Positions 44,901 to 57,222 of a DNA stretch of 64,000 bases are shown piece by piece. Both the position numbers and the translations under genes were made by a program. How positions within the stretch are numbered: the stretch's first letter is position 1; every line of letters begins with the position of its first letter. Origin of the DNA: Phoenix dactylifera (taxonomy: Eukaryota; Streptophyta; Magnoliopsida; Arecales; Arecaceae); the NCBI RefSeq assembly GCF_009389715.1, contig NW_024067667.1:3246501-3310500 (forward strand). The letters run 5' to 3'. The notes beneath the pieces were generated by a model. The model made no database searches. It worked only from the letters and a program-made list of their open reading frames with translations, and had not been told where the DNA came from.

Positions 44901-45104
44901 CACGTGCGAGAACATTACGGAAGGCGTCTGAAACCGTTATAACGGCCGTCACTTAGCGTTGCTTTTAGATTCCACACGTGTACCTCACTGGGGACTCCGA
45001 TTCCTCCCTCTTTTTTTTTTTCCCCCTCTCTCTTTAACCCCAACAACTATCCTCGAAGATTCGCCTGCTGCTGCGGCTCAGTCGCTTGCTCGGGACTGTT
45101 CGGG
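44901..45104 (+). promoter_or_regulatory. Cyclophilin promoter with two CACGTG G-boxes
   Basis: Perfect CACGTG cores lie at 44901-44906 and 44975-44980, with a 12-bp palindrome CCGTTATAACGG at 44934-44945 between them. A CT-rich leader tract (45000-45030) precedes the ATG at 45105. G-boxes bind plant bZIP and bHLH factors; the pairing is seen, its function is inferred. Confidence 0.55.
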
Positions 45105-48100
45105 ATGTGGGGAAGCGCCGACGGAGGCCCGCCGGAGGTGACTTTGGATACCTCCATGGGTCCCTTCACCGTCGAGGTATTACTCTTCTCCTCCTCCTCT
45201 TCTTCTCTTCTCTTCTCTTCTTTCTTTGTTCCCTCGCTGACGAGATTGGCCCCGTGCGATTCTCCGCAGATGTACTACAAGCACGCCCCCAAGACCTGCC
45301 GGAACTTCGTCGAGCTCTCCCGCAGGGGCTACTACGACAACGTCAAGTTCCACCGGATTATCAAAGTTTTCTCCTTTCTTACCCTTCCCTGATTATTTTT
45401 CTTTTTTTTATCTTTTTTGCTAACTTTTGGGTTGTTTTGTAACTAATTAGTTGAATTCTGGGAGTAGGATTTTATGGTTCAGGGTGGGGATCCGACGGGC
45501 ACCGGGAGGGGTGGTGAATCCATCTATGGGTGAGTAACATTCCTTCTTATTGATCGGTGTTAGTAAACTTTAGGGTTTATGTGTTATTTTTATTGAGATT
45601 AATTATATCGGAGTTCGAAAAGAAATAGTAGATGTGGATGGAAGAGGTATCAATATTTGATCTTGAAATTAGGGTTTCCCTGCGTGTCAGTCAAAGTGGT
45701 AAAAGCCTATGTTGACCCGTTCTGATTTTTCTGAATTAAAAAAAATGTGATTTTTAGTTTGTTTTCTGATGAAACGTTAATTGGATTTGGGTTTATTTTT
45801 TTATTTTTATTTTTATTTTTATGGAGTCTGTTTGATTAGATAGAAAGGACCAGCTTAATTGTGTCATGCTTAAGATCAAATATGCTTCATTTCTTTTTTT
45901 TTATTAGGTCATCTTAGGGTTTTATGTTGAATCTATGCAGCCCAAAGTTTGAGGATGAGATAAAGCCCGAGTTGAAGCATACAGGGGCAGGCGTTATATC
46001 AATGGCAAATGCTGGTCCTAACACGAATGGAAGCCAGTTCTTTATCACTCTAGCACCATGTCAGTCATTGGATGGTAAGCCTAGCTATAATCAGTTAAAT
46101 GATTAGTACTCTTCATGGGTTTCTTTGCTAGCACAATATCAAAAATTTTCTTGACATGCTTGCTCATTCTCTAATGAGCAACAGTTAGATTGTGTCTTCT
46201 TGCTGAATATGTTACATTGTGGAAGTTGTCATAATTTTTTCTCCATAGCAATTTACAATCATCCTTTTTAGATTTTCTGTTTTTTCTTTGGCCTGGTTTT
46301 TTGTAATTTGGAAGTAAAATAGGCAAATTACTTGGTTACAGCTAATACACTTACTGTTGATGAAGTAGACTTAGAGAAATAATGGTATAAGCTATTTGCA
46401 AGAACACATGATACAAATTACAGGTGAAGTTAACTGTTGTCTTGCTTGTGCTATTCATTGTTGCCTTTTTGGCCCCCCTTTTTGGGCCCTCTACCTCTGT
46501 TTGTCCTGCATAGTGTATGTATATGCATGTAAGTAGGCTTGAGGACAATTTAAATATTGAGAAAACAATAATACAGAGTAATCATCTTAAAGAATTGCCT
46601 TTAATTGTTGAAAGATGTTTGGCAATAAGTTTCCATCAAAATACTTGACTCTGTAAGTTGTTTTGATTATGTTAGCCTGTTTCTCAAACTTGGTTCTGTG
46701 TTATTGTGTATATGTGGGCATTCTGGGGTTTTCTTTGTGATGTCCTATGTGATGAAGACATGAAATGCATGCGCATGCAAAATATCATGAGGCAAACAAT
46801 TTACGGCTCTCTTATATAAAAAAGAAAACTTAATATAAACCAAATTTATAATGATAGAAGTTGTAACAGCAAGTTGGCAAATTCATCAACAAATTGTCCT
46901 TAGAAAATCTAAATGTAGGGGGTCCCATTACCCCAAGTATATAATTCATCCAACGTAGAAAAACTAATGGATGTTTTCATTAATATTGTTTCTTCAGAAA
47001 TGCTAAAAAGAGGTAAGTTCTCAAGGTGATATATTGAATTGATTTAGAAATGCTTGGTGGAAAGATTTCTGAGTTTTTATTGTGCTTACTATATATTAAA
47101 GAGCTGTCCATCTTATCAGGATAAAAGTTCTTCAAAGGTTTTGAGCTACCATGTCACGACGTCAAATTTGCATGAATAGAGGGGACAATGGGAAGTATGT
47201 AGAAAAAGAGAGTGAAGAAAGATGGAAGAGAATTTACAGGATGGTCGAGAAAGATGTAGGGGGAAAAGATATTCCTAAGCTACCCTAGATAACCTTTTGA
47301 ATATGATTCTTAGTTGCTCCAAGGGTGTTTTGGTTGTAGGAGCCCCAAAGTGGAGTTTTTTTTTCCAAGAAGTGGCCATTTTCTATTGTTTGGTTGCTTG
47401 AAGTGACCATTGAAGTGCATTTCAGTTGGTTTGGGATTTCTGTCCAGTTCAGTAAATTATAACTATAATTCTACTTCCATGACTACAGAGGAGGAGTGAT
47501 GTAGGAAAAGTGAGGAAAGAGACCTTATTAGGGTTTAGGGAGAGGATTGAAATCTACGGGTTGCTGGAATTTCAAGCTTAGATCTGAGTTTTCAACAAAT
47601 CTGAATTATGGAAGTTGAACTTTCAGCACAAAATTGATAATGATGTAGTGATAATTCCAAAGAACATGAAACTAGGTTCAACTAGGAAACAAAGATTTAA
47701 AATATAAGAAATAAAAGGTCTAAAAGGATTGTCGAACCATACTGGGATGTAGTAGTGTTTCGATCAAGGTTCGCCGGGCGGTATGGTACGGTCCGTACCA
47801 TACCATACTGGGATGTACTAGTTTTGTTTTTGGTCAATGTCGAACTGAAGTCGACAGATGGTTTGCCGAGTTCACTTAAGAAGTCAGCAAACCATTTGTC
47901 GATTTTTTTTTCTTGTCTACTTAAAGTGAAGACAGTAAACCAGTTGCCGACTTTAGTTCGAAGTTGGAAAAATAAAAAAGGGTTCCTCTATTTTGAAATG
48001 AAATAGGGTTCCCTTATCTCGACAGGAGCTTTCGAGCCCTCCCTCCCTTTCTCTCAGCCTCTCTGCCTCCCTTCGTCTCCCTTTCTCCTTCGAGCCCTCC

Positions 48101-51100
48101 CCCCCTCCCCCCCTCTCTCTCCTTCTCCCTCTCTATGTTGCGAACCAAGGTATAGGGTTTCGGCATGGGAGCGTTGACGTACCGAATCAAAGTCACGAGT
48201 TGTACCGATAGCCGACTGATCCAGTTTGGTATGTCCTGAATGGGCAAGTTCGGCGAACCATGGTTTCGATTCAATGAAGGGCTAGTTAGGAATCGAAGTA
48301 GAACATCTCTAGACTAAACATGTTTGTAATAGAAAGAAAACTTGATATAGAAAAAATAAATTACACTAAGAAGAAGATACAAAAAGTCAAGAAAGAGACA
48401 GAGGATGGGACAGGATAGAGTTAGACTCACTTTAGGTATATCCTAGGATTATACCTAGATCGAGATACTTGCCTCATGCACGATAGCAACTTCAGGATCC
48501 ATTAACTTTGCAAAACTACCCCCACTAAGATGCTATTAGTAGCAAACACTAACTCAAATTTATTTCAAAATCCCAAAACTAACCCCACTAAGGAATGATT
48601 ACTGTTCACAGTTATTGTAGCATGAACAATGCATTGAAAAGTATTGCTACAGTAATAGCTTTACCAAGTTATTAAATAGAAATTGAGAGCATCTATTCCC
48701 AATCCTTGGTTCCAAAATAACCCACTAAAACTATAATCAACCAGAAATAAAAGAAAATAGAGGAAATTGATGACTAAAACTAAATCTAATAAAAATCCAT
48801 GATTCGTAGGCGAAATTATATCCTACACTGGATGCACCATGCCAATCACCTTGTTTCCTTCTTGTGTGCCCAGTGATTGGCCCACAAGGAGAAGATGATC
48901 TGATTGGTGTGGCCATGTTGGTCCACAAAGTGTGGGGTATAATTTGCCGAGTTGTAGCCCTATGATATCATGGCATGATCTTGTGTCTCCATCATTTGCT
49001 TCTTTTGCACAGGAACTTCTCTCGAGTTCTTTTAAGTCAAAATTACATTGATTTATCTTCAGTTTGATGTTTAGTGGATGATCAATACCCAACATTGGAC
49101 GCCTCACAATACTTTGAGTAACCTATGAAATCCAGTTGATGTAAAATTGCACTGAAGCTTGATTCAAATAAATCCTGACTTGCTGTGACTCAGTCTAGGT
49201 TTTTTTTTTCTAGTTTCAAGTTAGCTTTGTCCATAATGGTGTTGCCTTAACATATACACACATGATCAGCATACATCTGCTTTGGTGTTGGCAACTTTTT
49301 CACGCACCAGTGGATTTTGCAGAGCAGCTTGTTCCTTAAACTTTGGAAAATCTTGCGTAGAAACTTCAGCAGGAACTTTAGATCTCCTTCACCATTGGCA
49401 CTTCTTCCACTTCTTGAAACACAATTCTCTCATCGTTGTCCTCAATTTGATTTTCACATTGAGAACTTATAGGCCACTGCACTTGATGTTGTTTTGTCCT
49501 TCTATCCTTGGTTATATGCTTGTTGAAGTCCTTGGGTTGTTGATGCTATGATATTTTGCATTTGATGTACACCTGCAAACTTCTTAACATGGAAATCATG
49601 TGATTTAGTTCACTTACGATTCTTCCTCGAATCATGGTAATTAAAGGCTAGTAGGGAGTTCAACATTGCTACAAGTTTGTTCTATTTGTTGTGCATTGCA
49701 ATTAATAACTGATCATGTAGGTGTCGTATGAAAAGACTTGCTATCAGTATCAAGGTTTTAAATCTCGAGGATGGGGTTGTCCTAGTTTTCTCATGGAACG
49801 GGTCATGCTACTGTCCTACCTTATCCTGACACGTGGGATAGGGATGTCCTAAGACATGCCGCAGGATGCTCGGACAATAGCAGCATGGTCTTCTCCTGGC
49901 ACTGGGGATGCTACTTTGTCCTGGTATCCTGCGGGGCATCCTGTCGGAACTTGAGCCCTTGATCACCATGGCACTGGGACTGTACTTGATGAGCAGACAT
50001 GGTGGGTAACCGAGGCTTTGATACCAAATTGATGTGGGACAGTCAAGGGAAGAGGCCTTATTAGGGTTTAGGGAAATGACTAAAATATGTAGATTGCTGG
50101 AAAATTCAAGTTCTAATTTTGATTAAAAATGAACTATGAATGTTGGAATTTCCAAACCAAATTGATCATGGATGGTGGTGATTAATCCAACAATATGAAA
50201 CTAGGGTGTAGTTGGGGAATAAGAGGGTCTGCAAATGCTTAGGAAAGATTTGATGTCTTGATGTCCATTCAAAAATCAACCAACAGTATACTGAAATAAA
50301 ACCTACAACAAATGGGCTGTGGCAAAAAGGTTTGTGAGAATCTGTCATATCAGTTGCAGTTAACTGCAACTTTTCCAATTTTGATTGGCTGTTGGTGGCT
50401 GCAGAGGAAATATAACAAAAAAAAGGTAGAAAAAAATGCAAAGAACAAAAATAAAGAGACAAATATAGAGAGGAAGAAGATAGGAAGAAAAATAAAATGA
50501 AAGAAAAGAAAGGCTAAAGGGGAGGGAAACAATATTACCAAACTCGTTTCAGCACCCACGAGTGACACCTAGGGTTCAAGGGCCTTGCACTTCTATTGTG
50601 GAGTCACACTGCTAGAGTGAAAAGGAAGAAAAAACAAACACTCCATTCTTTCACTCATATTCGGTATAAAATTCCATTACAATATTTGACTCTCATATTG
50701 AAAGAAATAGAATATATAAAGAAATACAGATACCATGGTCTCCCTGAGGATGCAGTGGAGTCAAGTTGATATTTGAAATTTGATGTATAATTGCATAATC
50801 CTAATTGCTCTTTCATGTAGAATAGCAATTCCAATAGCATCATTGGCCTATTGGCAATATAGCTGATTAAAATAAACAAATCACCTCTTAAGTCTATTTC
50901 TTTTGCAGCTAGTATTGGATCAACATGAGAGATTCTGGGGTTGGCCTAAAGTAATACACCAGACCTTAGAATTTTTTGAAACTGAAGGAGCAGCTACATG
51001 GACATCATTGAAGCTTTTTGCTGAACATTTAGAGAGAGATTCAAGAAAAGCGATTGCTTCTGAAAGAAGGCATTCAAATTTAATGGGTAGCAATGTTATG

Positions 51101-53217
51101 AACATAGCTCCAAATATTGTTGATGGAGTGGGGTTTAAGAGCCTCCATGTTAGCAACAGTGATTTGTGGCTTGAAGGATTATCTTCTAACAGGGAATATA
51201 ATGCTTTTTATGTTCCATTGCAATCATAATTGGTAATATGTATTTGTTGTCTCTGCATAATATTATTTGTTATGGTGACTCCTCAATGCATGTCAAGGTC
51301 ACCTTTTCAAGTCTGTAGGTGCGTATTCAGCAGTTGAAAGCTGCTTACTTATGGATATTGGATGCCGATATTTCTAATGATGATATATAAGTGCTGGAAA
51401 CAAGTGAAAATACTTTCTCAAACATTGTTTCCTGAATGCTCTAGAGGCCATTCTTTTTTAAAAATAAAATAAAATTGGGTATTGTAAGAAATTTGAGGGC
51501 ATGGTCTGTGACCATACGATTTTTGTTCTTAATGCTTTTTTTTACCACATTACCAACATTTTAACTAGAACCATCTATTCGGTAATTGTGCCTGGGACCT
51601 TAAGTTGTGTCCAAAGGACAAAATTCTATCATTATCTGTTGGTTTCTATCAAAAACTTCCTTTTTAGTTACTCTAAAAGATAAATATAAATATAAACTTG
51701 TGCTCAACCTTTATGATTTAATTGTTTGATGGTACAATTAATTCTCTTCAGGAAAACATACAATTTTTGGGAGAGTTTGCAGAGGGATGGAAATCATCAA
51801 ACGACTTGGAAGTGTGCAAACCGATAAGAATGATAGGTGAGCCTTGATAGCTAAGCTGCATAGTTCTTTCAATTGACATGTATAAGCATGATAAATTGAT
51901 ACAAGGTAACATGAATGAATTTCACGTAAAGCTATTGTTTTATTTTTATTGCTATTGCGAGTATTATAATTGTTGTCCTTGCTGCTGTTGTTGCATATTT
52001 CTCTTTCAGGGTTGTATGGTCAGTAAAATTATGCATATCAAGTTGGATGATAAGGAGGACAATCTGTCTAGGGTGCCTTTGGTTCGCAACCGGACTTGGG
52101 ATTGGAATTAGAATTATAATGGAAATGGATTAGAATGGGAATAGGAATGGCCATATCCCCAAAGCATTTGGTTTGTGACTGGTATCGGAATCGGAATCGG
52201 ATTTGAATGCCAGGGGAGAGTAGGGATTGGATTTTTGAGGATTGGGGTATTCCCATTCCCCCCTGGAATCGGAATAGAAGTAAGACTACCCTAACCAAAT
52301 GGCTGGAATGCGAGTCACCCGTTCCCGTTCCCGTTCCCATTCCCATTCCCATTCCCATTCCAGAGTCCGACTCCCCTCCAACCAAACATGCCCTTTCCAA
52401 AAGGGAATGACGTGGATCTTAGTGTTCACTTTTCCACTTTGTGTTTGTGTGAAATGACAAAAGTAGCGTATTGGTTATCCTTATCGATAGACTAGTGTCG
52501 CTGCAACTTCAAAATAGTCCTTAATTTTTTTAATAAATCAATTTGAATGTATAAAATTGAATTGATATTTTCCACCCTGCATATTCATCTATCTGAATAA
52601 TTAGATTCTCATAAGATTGTCTCAACGTGTAGATGCACTTGATTCCTTGTTCGAGCTTAATAATAGCTGATGTGATTTTTTTAATTTTTAAATGCCAGGA
52701 ATGGCAGACATCCTAGAACTGGAGATCCCCTCTTCACATAACATGTGCCTGAATTTAATGCTGTGTTTTTCTGAATTGCTATTATGAGATCTGAAGTCCA
52801 GTTCATTCTATTTTCGCTATGTGTTTAAGTATGATGTAAGTTCATTATTCATTTATTAGTGTACTGTTTGGTGTCCTGTAATCATTTTATTGGAGTTTGG
52901 AAGGTTACTGTGTTCATGTTTTTGACAAACACAAACTGCACTCTGAATTTCACGAACGTTATCCTTATGAAAACAGATGAAACATCACTTTTCTGGGAGG
53001 GATCTCCCTACTTGCATGAAATATAAAACTATAATAAACAAAATGTATCCTTGGCGTTACTAGATTATGCATTGTATTTTAATTTATTACCAATGTTCTT
53101 GAGAGAAATCGAGGTTTCAGTAAATGATTTCTGTAAGTTATCACATTAGCATCTTTGTTTTACTGATTCAGGCCTATCCATGATGTGAAGATATTGCGAA
53201 CTATAGTCAAAGATTGA
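45105..53217 (+). CDS. CYP18-2: Peptidyl-prolyl cis-trans isomerase CYP18-2 (PPIL1-type cyclophilin), 6 exons, 164 aa
   Basis: A single-domain cyclophilin that isomerises X-Pro bonds; PPIL1 relatives act in the spliceosome. Exons (plus): 45105-45176, 45270-45365, 45468-45529, 45941-46074, 51752-51836, 53172-53217, summing to 495 nt with all phases matching. The sequence starts [20 protein letters not shown]. The active-site region is visible: Arg in KFHRIIK, then [21 protein letters not shown], and the [17 protein letters not shown] block. The end is [12 protein letters not shown]. It is a full-length family match with no targeting peptide, so nuclear/cytosolic. Intron 4 is 5.7 kb and packed with repeats. 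It contains an unrelated exon-like frame at 50909-51229. The gene is convergent with SEC. Confidence 0.96.
46351..47490. other. CYP18-2 intron 4, first part: no gene seen
   Basis: Ordinary AT-rich intron sequence. The stretch 47325-47460 (GGGTGTTTTGGTTGTAGG, later GTTTGGTTGCTTGAAG) resembles half of a hAT-like MITE end, but I could not find its partner. Confidence 0.35.
47497..50225 (-). mobile_element. LTR retrotransposon remnant with primer-binding site
   Basis: Two related segments begin TGATGTAGGAAAAG (47497) and TGATGTGGGACAG (50030). They share CCTTATTAGGGTTTAGGGA and GAAACTAGG blocks over about 190 bp. Three bases before the second copy, the minus strand reads TGGTATCAAAGC (50015-50026), 11/12 to the initiator-Met tRNA primer-binding site TGGTATCAGAGC. 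The element therefore runs on the minus strand, with its 5' LTR at 50030 onward and 3' LTR from 47497. I recognise no gag or pol domain in the interior. A GGTACC-type MITE has inserted at 47768. Confidence 0.55.
47768..48263. mobile_element. GGTACC-family MITE nested in the LTR remnant
   Basis: Ends GGTTCGCCG (47768) and CGGCGAACC (48251-48259) are exact inverted repeats. The flanks carry TTTCGATCAA (47758-47767) and TTTCGATTCAA (48264-48274), a 9-11-bp target duplication with one indel. The interior begins GGTATGGTACGGTCCGTACC, an almost perfect palindrome, and includes a CT-rich centre. Confidence 0.6.
50909..51229 (+). other. Unidentified exon-like frame inside CYP18-2 intron 4
   Basis: A pyrimidine tract and TTTTGCAG precede an open frame reading [20 protein letters not shown], continuing through [19 protein letters not shown], to [10 protein letters not shown] and a TAA-type stop, 106 codons. 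The composition is globular and non-repetitive. It is not in a useful phase with CYP18-2 exon 4, so it is not an obvious alternative terminal exon. I do not recognise the family. It is probably the last exon of another gene, captured or duplicated here. Confidence 0.4.
52071..52393. mobile_element. MITE with GGGTGCCTTTGGTT ends in CYP18-2 intron 5
   Basis: Left GGGTGCCTTTGGTTCGCAAC; right, inverted, GGGCATGTTTGGTTGGAGG. The interior consists of imperfect GGAATCGGAAT and TTCCCATTCCCATTCC repeats arranged as inverted arms, so the whole element can fold back. GGGCATGTTTGGTT-type ends are widespread in plant MITEs. Confidence 0.6.
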
Positions 53218-53716
53218 GTTGATCTTTTTGCATTTATGAAGGTACCACTTACCCAGAACATTTCTTTTTCCTCTCTACTTCAAGGGCTTCTAATCATTAT
53301 GCATATTAGAGCTTACCTATTTCTTACCATTTTTACTGTAAAATTTATCCTGCATGGCAGGGCAAATGAAAAAGCTAGTGCTGGCTAGATGGTGCTTCTG
53401 CTGATTGTGAACATGTACTACTCAACTGACGACAAACTATCAGATCTTGAAAGTTTAGCATACAGTATCTTTTGGAGGAAGATTTTACTATACAATATAA
53501 TTTTGATATTCTTGGACCGACATTTATGATGGATCATAGTTTTGGTTCTGTTGATTTCTAGTTCAGGATAACAAAGTGCAATAATTTAAAAATCAGTGCT
53601 AGCATGATACTTCTGTTCGGGTATAAAGAAACTTCAGAATGTGATGACCCTGAACTGCATGATGATGCTTTCTTTTCAAGCACAGATGATGTGCTGTATA
53701 TATTTATCCTACTGTT

Positions 53717-53959
53717 TCAAGAAAAATATGGATGCAGGCACACTGTGGCAGGAGTAAATGTGTGTATTAAATCAGCTGCGAGAATGATCCTCAGATCAAT
53801 CGCAGCTTTAGACTTGTCCTTTTCTGCTTGGTGGGCAAGGTCATCTCCTACTCCTGCCATGGTATTTTGGTGGCCCAGCAGCACCCAAAGGTGTTTTGCT
53901 TCATATCCAGCGAACTCCAGGGCAACTGAAATTAAATTCTCTGTGAGGATGTTATATCA
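53717..53959 (-). other. Possible RNase H-like gene fragment
   Basis: Downstream of CYP18-2 the minus strand has an 80-codon open frame bounded by stops, including LISVALEFAGYEAKHLWVLL then GHQNTMAGVGDDLAHQAEKD. The GHxxxxxxxxDDLAHQA spacing resembles the last motif of retroelement RNase H domains (GHxGNxxADxLAxxA), but N and A of the motif are missing. Low confidence. It could also be a decayed exon of something else. Confidence 0.25.
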
Positions 53960-54048
53960 ATTGTATCATCGCCCAATGCAGACAAGTGGAAGGGTGGGTC
54001 GTTAAACCATTTTGTCCGCAGAGACTGTTGCTTCTGTTTAGAAAATAA

Positions 54049-54904
54049 CCCTGTATTTGGTTGGGACTATGAGAGGAAGGATGGATGATCTTTGTTTATT
54101 ATTTGGTTCAAAAAATTTTAGGAACGATAGATGAAAAGAAAGGATTGCTCATTCATTCTAGCCCAACAATTTGTATTCTGGCTTATAAATTTATATTCTC
54201 CCAATTTGGGAGGATGCAAGGAATTGGAAAGATGTGAGGAAGAATGGAGCATGTGCGGTGGGTTTTTATGCTGACAAAATTATGCTTTATTATTTTTTTG
54301 ATAAAATTTTAATATTTCTTCATTTTCTATCTTCTATTTTTGTATTTATATTCACTATTTTTTAGTTAACTATTATATAAAGTAGTTAACTATTTAAATT
54401 AAATTATAAGTTAATAAGTTATTTATATAATTAATATATAAATATATTAATTCTTATGTAATTAATTTATAAAATTATTGATTTAATTAAACTAATCTAA
54501 ATTAAATATTTTGGTATAATTTTATATAGTTATGAATTATAAAGATTATAAGATTATATATTGTATAATTTATAAAGATTAAAATATATACAAATTGATA
54601 AGTTTATATAGATTAAAATAATTGTGTGTGCGCGCGCGCGTGTGTTGCATAAGCTTCTTCTTTAGTATAAATAAATAATATGAATTGATGATAATAATAT
54701 TTTTAATCAAAGGTAATTTTGTAAAAATGTCATATAAATATCATTTTTTTTCTTTCATTCTTTCTATATTAAATAGAGGAGAAAATATTGTATATTACTC
54801 TCATCTATCCCTTCATGTTTCGCCAAACATGCTAATCTATTCTCTCCTTCATCTACCTATCCTCTAATCCATCTTTCAATTCATTCTTTGTACCAAATAG
54901 AAGG
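54049..54904. mobile_element. AT-cored MITE with long inverted arms, ~855 bp
   Basis: Left CCCTGTATTTGGTTGGGACT; right, inverted, CCTTCTATTTGGTACAAAG. GGAAGGATGGATGA and GAAAGATGGATTAGAGG blocks continue in both arms for 80-120 bp. The core (54280-54680) is nearly pure A/T. hAT-like or similar; target duplication unresolved. Confidence 0.5.
54624..54646. repeat. Alternating purine-pyrimidine tract (TG/CG)
   Basis: GTGTGTGCGCGCGCGCGTGTGT is strictly alternating in an A/T desert, a classical Z-DNA-prone sequence. Confidence 0.8.
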
Positions 54905-57005
54905 TAAAGGACTTTTGTTCATTGGCAAGATATGGCTTTATGATTGTAAACAGAGTACATGTTCATGATTTTGTGGATATCTTATGCTGATCGTTTTGTA
55001 CCGTTGTCAAAGAGGCTTTTGTCGGAACAGGGAAGGTATACAAATTTCAGCAAATAAATATATATTTTATTTTTTTGGATTTATTATTTTGACCTTTTTA
55101 TGGTATTTAAGGAAAATGGAAATAAAAATTTGAAGTAGGCTGTGGAAGAAAAGAAAAAGAAGTCATATTAAAAGAGATTTTAAGTCTAATAAAAAAAGTT
55201 GAAAAATCTGTTTTTATAGAAATCTAGAATGAGAAACATGGTGGCATAGGATTCGACTGCGCGCAGAGAACAAAGAGTTCCTAAATTCTCTCTCTTTTTG
55301 GGATGGTCCATAGGCTTGGTGCTTAAATACTGAACTAGTTTTATTATTATAACCTTTTTTTTTTGTTGCAGATTTGTAAAAATTCCAACAATTGAAGCCA
55401 CAGTCATTAGCAGATACGTAAATATACTTCTTATAAAAGAAGCGCACATAGGAAGTATTGTTGTCGAGATCTGCCTTTTTCTAAATATTTTTGTAATTCT
55501 TCTATTTACATTTTTATTTGAACAAGATGCAGCCAGGCAGAACCTATTTCTTGGATTATCAATAATACATAGTGCAATATAGAAAGATATGCATTATGTA
55601 TATAATTATAGTAAAAAAAAAAAAATTGTATATAACTCATTTTTTTTCTTCTTAGGATGAAATAGAAAGGCAAACAAGTCAATGGCTAGGTTGAATAACT
55701 GTGCAGGTATGCAGCCTATCTTCACGGGAAGAAAGGAGAGAACTAGATGACTTTGATTGCCATGATCTTTCAAAAACGTTAACTATCGAAATTTTACCAG
55801 AGAGAGAGTGATAACTAAATTTGAAATTATTGAACATTAAAGATAGATAAAAGAAAATTTAATTAAAAGATAAAATTGACTTCATGATTTCATTCGATGG
55901 ATCCTTCTTTTTTCTTTTCAATTTCACATTTATACGCCTATCACTTTCTCTCTACCGGCTCGGATGAGCGTTATCTCTTTCACTTTGACATGTGTCCCGC
56001 TTAGTTACCACTATTATCTCCATTCTCTTCTCTATCGGTTACCAATATTAGCTTTAAATTTTGGATCATCCTTTTTTACATCATACAGGTATATATATCT
56101 TTAAACTAGGCTAGTATTTTTCGTCATCATTGCTCAATGCTGAGGCACCCATCTTCAGTCTATGAATACGTATTTGGCCCTTCTAGTGCACTTTTGGCCC
56201 GTGCAATTGGTCAGCTTTTGAATCTTACCCTTAGCTGGAATCTCTTGGTGGTCAATAGCCTTCCATTCCAAGGTCACTCAGCTTGCTCTTGACAACTAAG
56301 TGGCGCTTACAAAGTTATTCTGGATTGGCCTGTGATGTTGCCACATATCATTTTTACGTTACATTTGAAGACTCCAAGCATTGGTCAAGATGAGCTGTAA
56401 ACACCTGAAGCCAAAAGAAACAAGGGTGTCCAATCAACACTTCTTTTAATCTTTTTCCTCTCCTTTTATGTCCTATTGATTTATGTTCACTTTATTTAAA
56501 AGAGAGTAAAAATCCTTTATTTATGCAACCAAATTACTCTTTTGACTTTTTAATAATTCTCTATCAATAAAATGATTCTTCTACAAATCCATCTCCAATC
56601 CATAATAAAGAATAATAAAGATAAATAATAATAGAATAGGCAAGAAAATTAGTCAAGATACAGGTAATGGACTCATGGTAGATCAAGCAAGTATCTTCTC
56701 ACCTGGACTAACCTAGAGCCACTGGAATAAAATCGAAAGTGGGGGCTGGCAAACAAAGCTAGATGGGTCAACACTGTTGTCATCTTGAGCGCCACCTAGA
56801 TGGCTCACTCTCACTAGGAGTGTTAGCCCAAGCTAGCTCCCATCTTCCTCTCAAAGACTGAGTGGGATCTGATGAGGGGGTGGCCAAGAAAGGTTGCTTC
56901 CCTCGCCATCTTTATTCACTCCAATTTGAGTCAAATTAGGACTCTCATAGGGTTCCACCCTCTATAAACGAGAGGCTGGGTATCCCATATATAGACCACA
57001 TTATA

Positions 57006-57222
57006 TAGAGATGGCAATCAGGTCAGATCAGACAAGACAAGATAGGAGTCGGGTCAGATATATAATAGGTCAAAAATTTGTCAATTAAAACTCATGTGTT
57101 AAATGAATCAAAATTTCCAAATCTAAACTTGGTCATTTTATTAAATAGATAATTTAGATCAATTTACAATAGATTAAACAAGTTAAAACGGATTAAATGA
57201 TTTAGCATTGCCAACCTTACAT
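57006..57222. mobile_element. Small GGTCAGAT-rich repeat with ATGGCAATC-type ends
   Basis: Begins GATGGCAATCAGGTCAG and ends GATTTAGCATTGCCAACC; inverted, the end reads GGTTGGCAATGC. The interior has GTCGGGTCAG and AATTTAGATC words. Looks like an aged relative of the GGGTC elements; no target duplication seen. Confidence 0.4.

Noticed and set aside
52068-52410. Gly/Met and Pro/Ile repeat frames
   Set aside because: They arise from ATTCCC/GGGAAT repeats in the arms of a MITE.
53604-54005. 133-codon plus-strand frame downstream of CYP18-2
   Set aside because: No recognisable domain; CYP18-2 already ends at 53217, and the minus strand of the same segment looks more protein-like.
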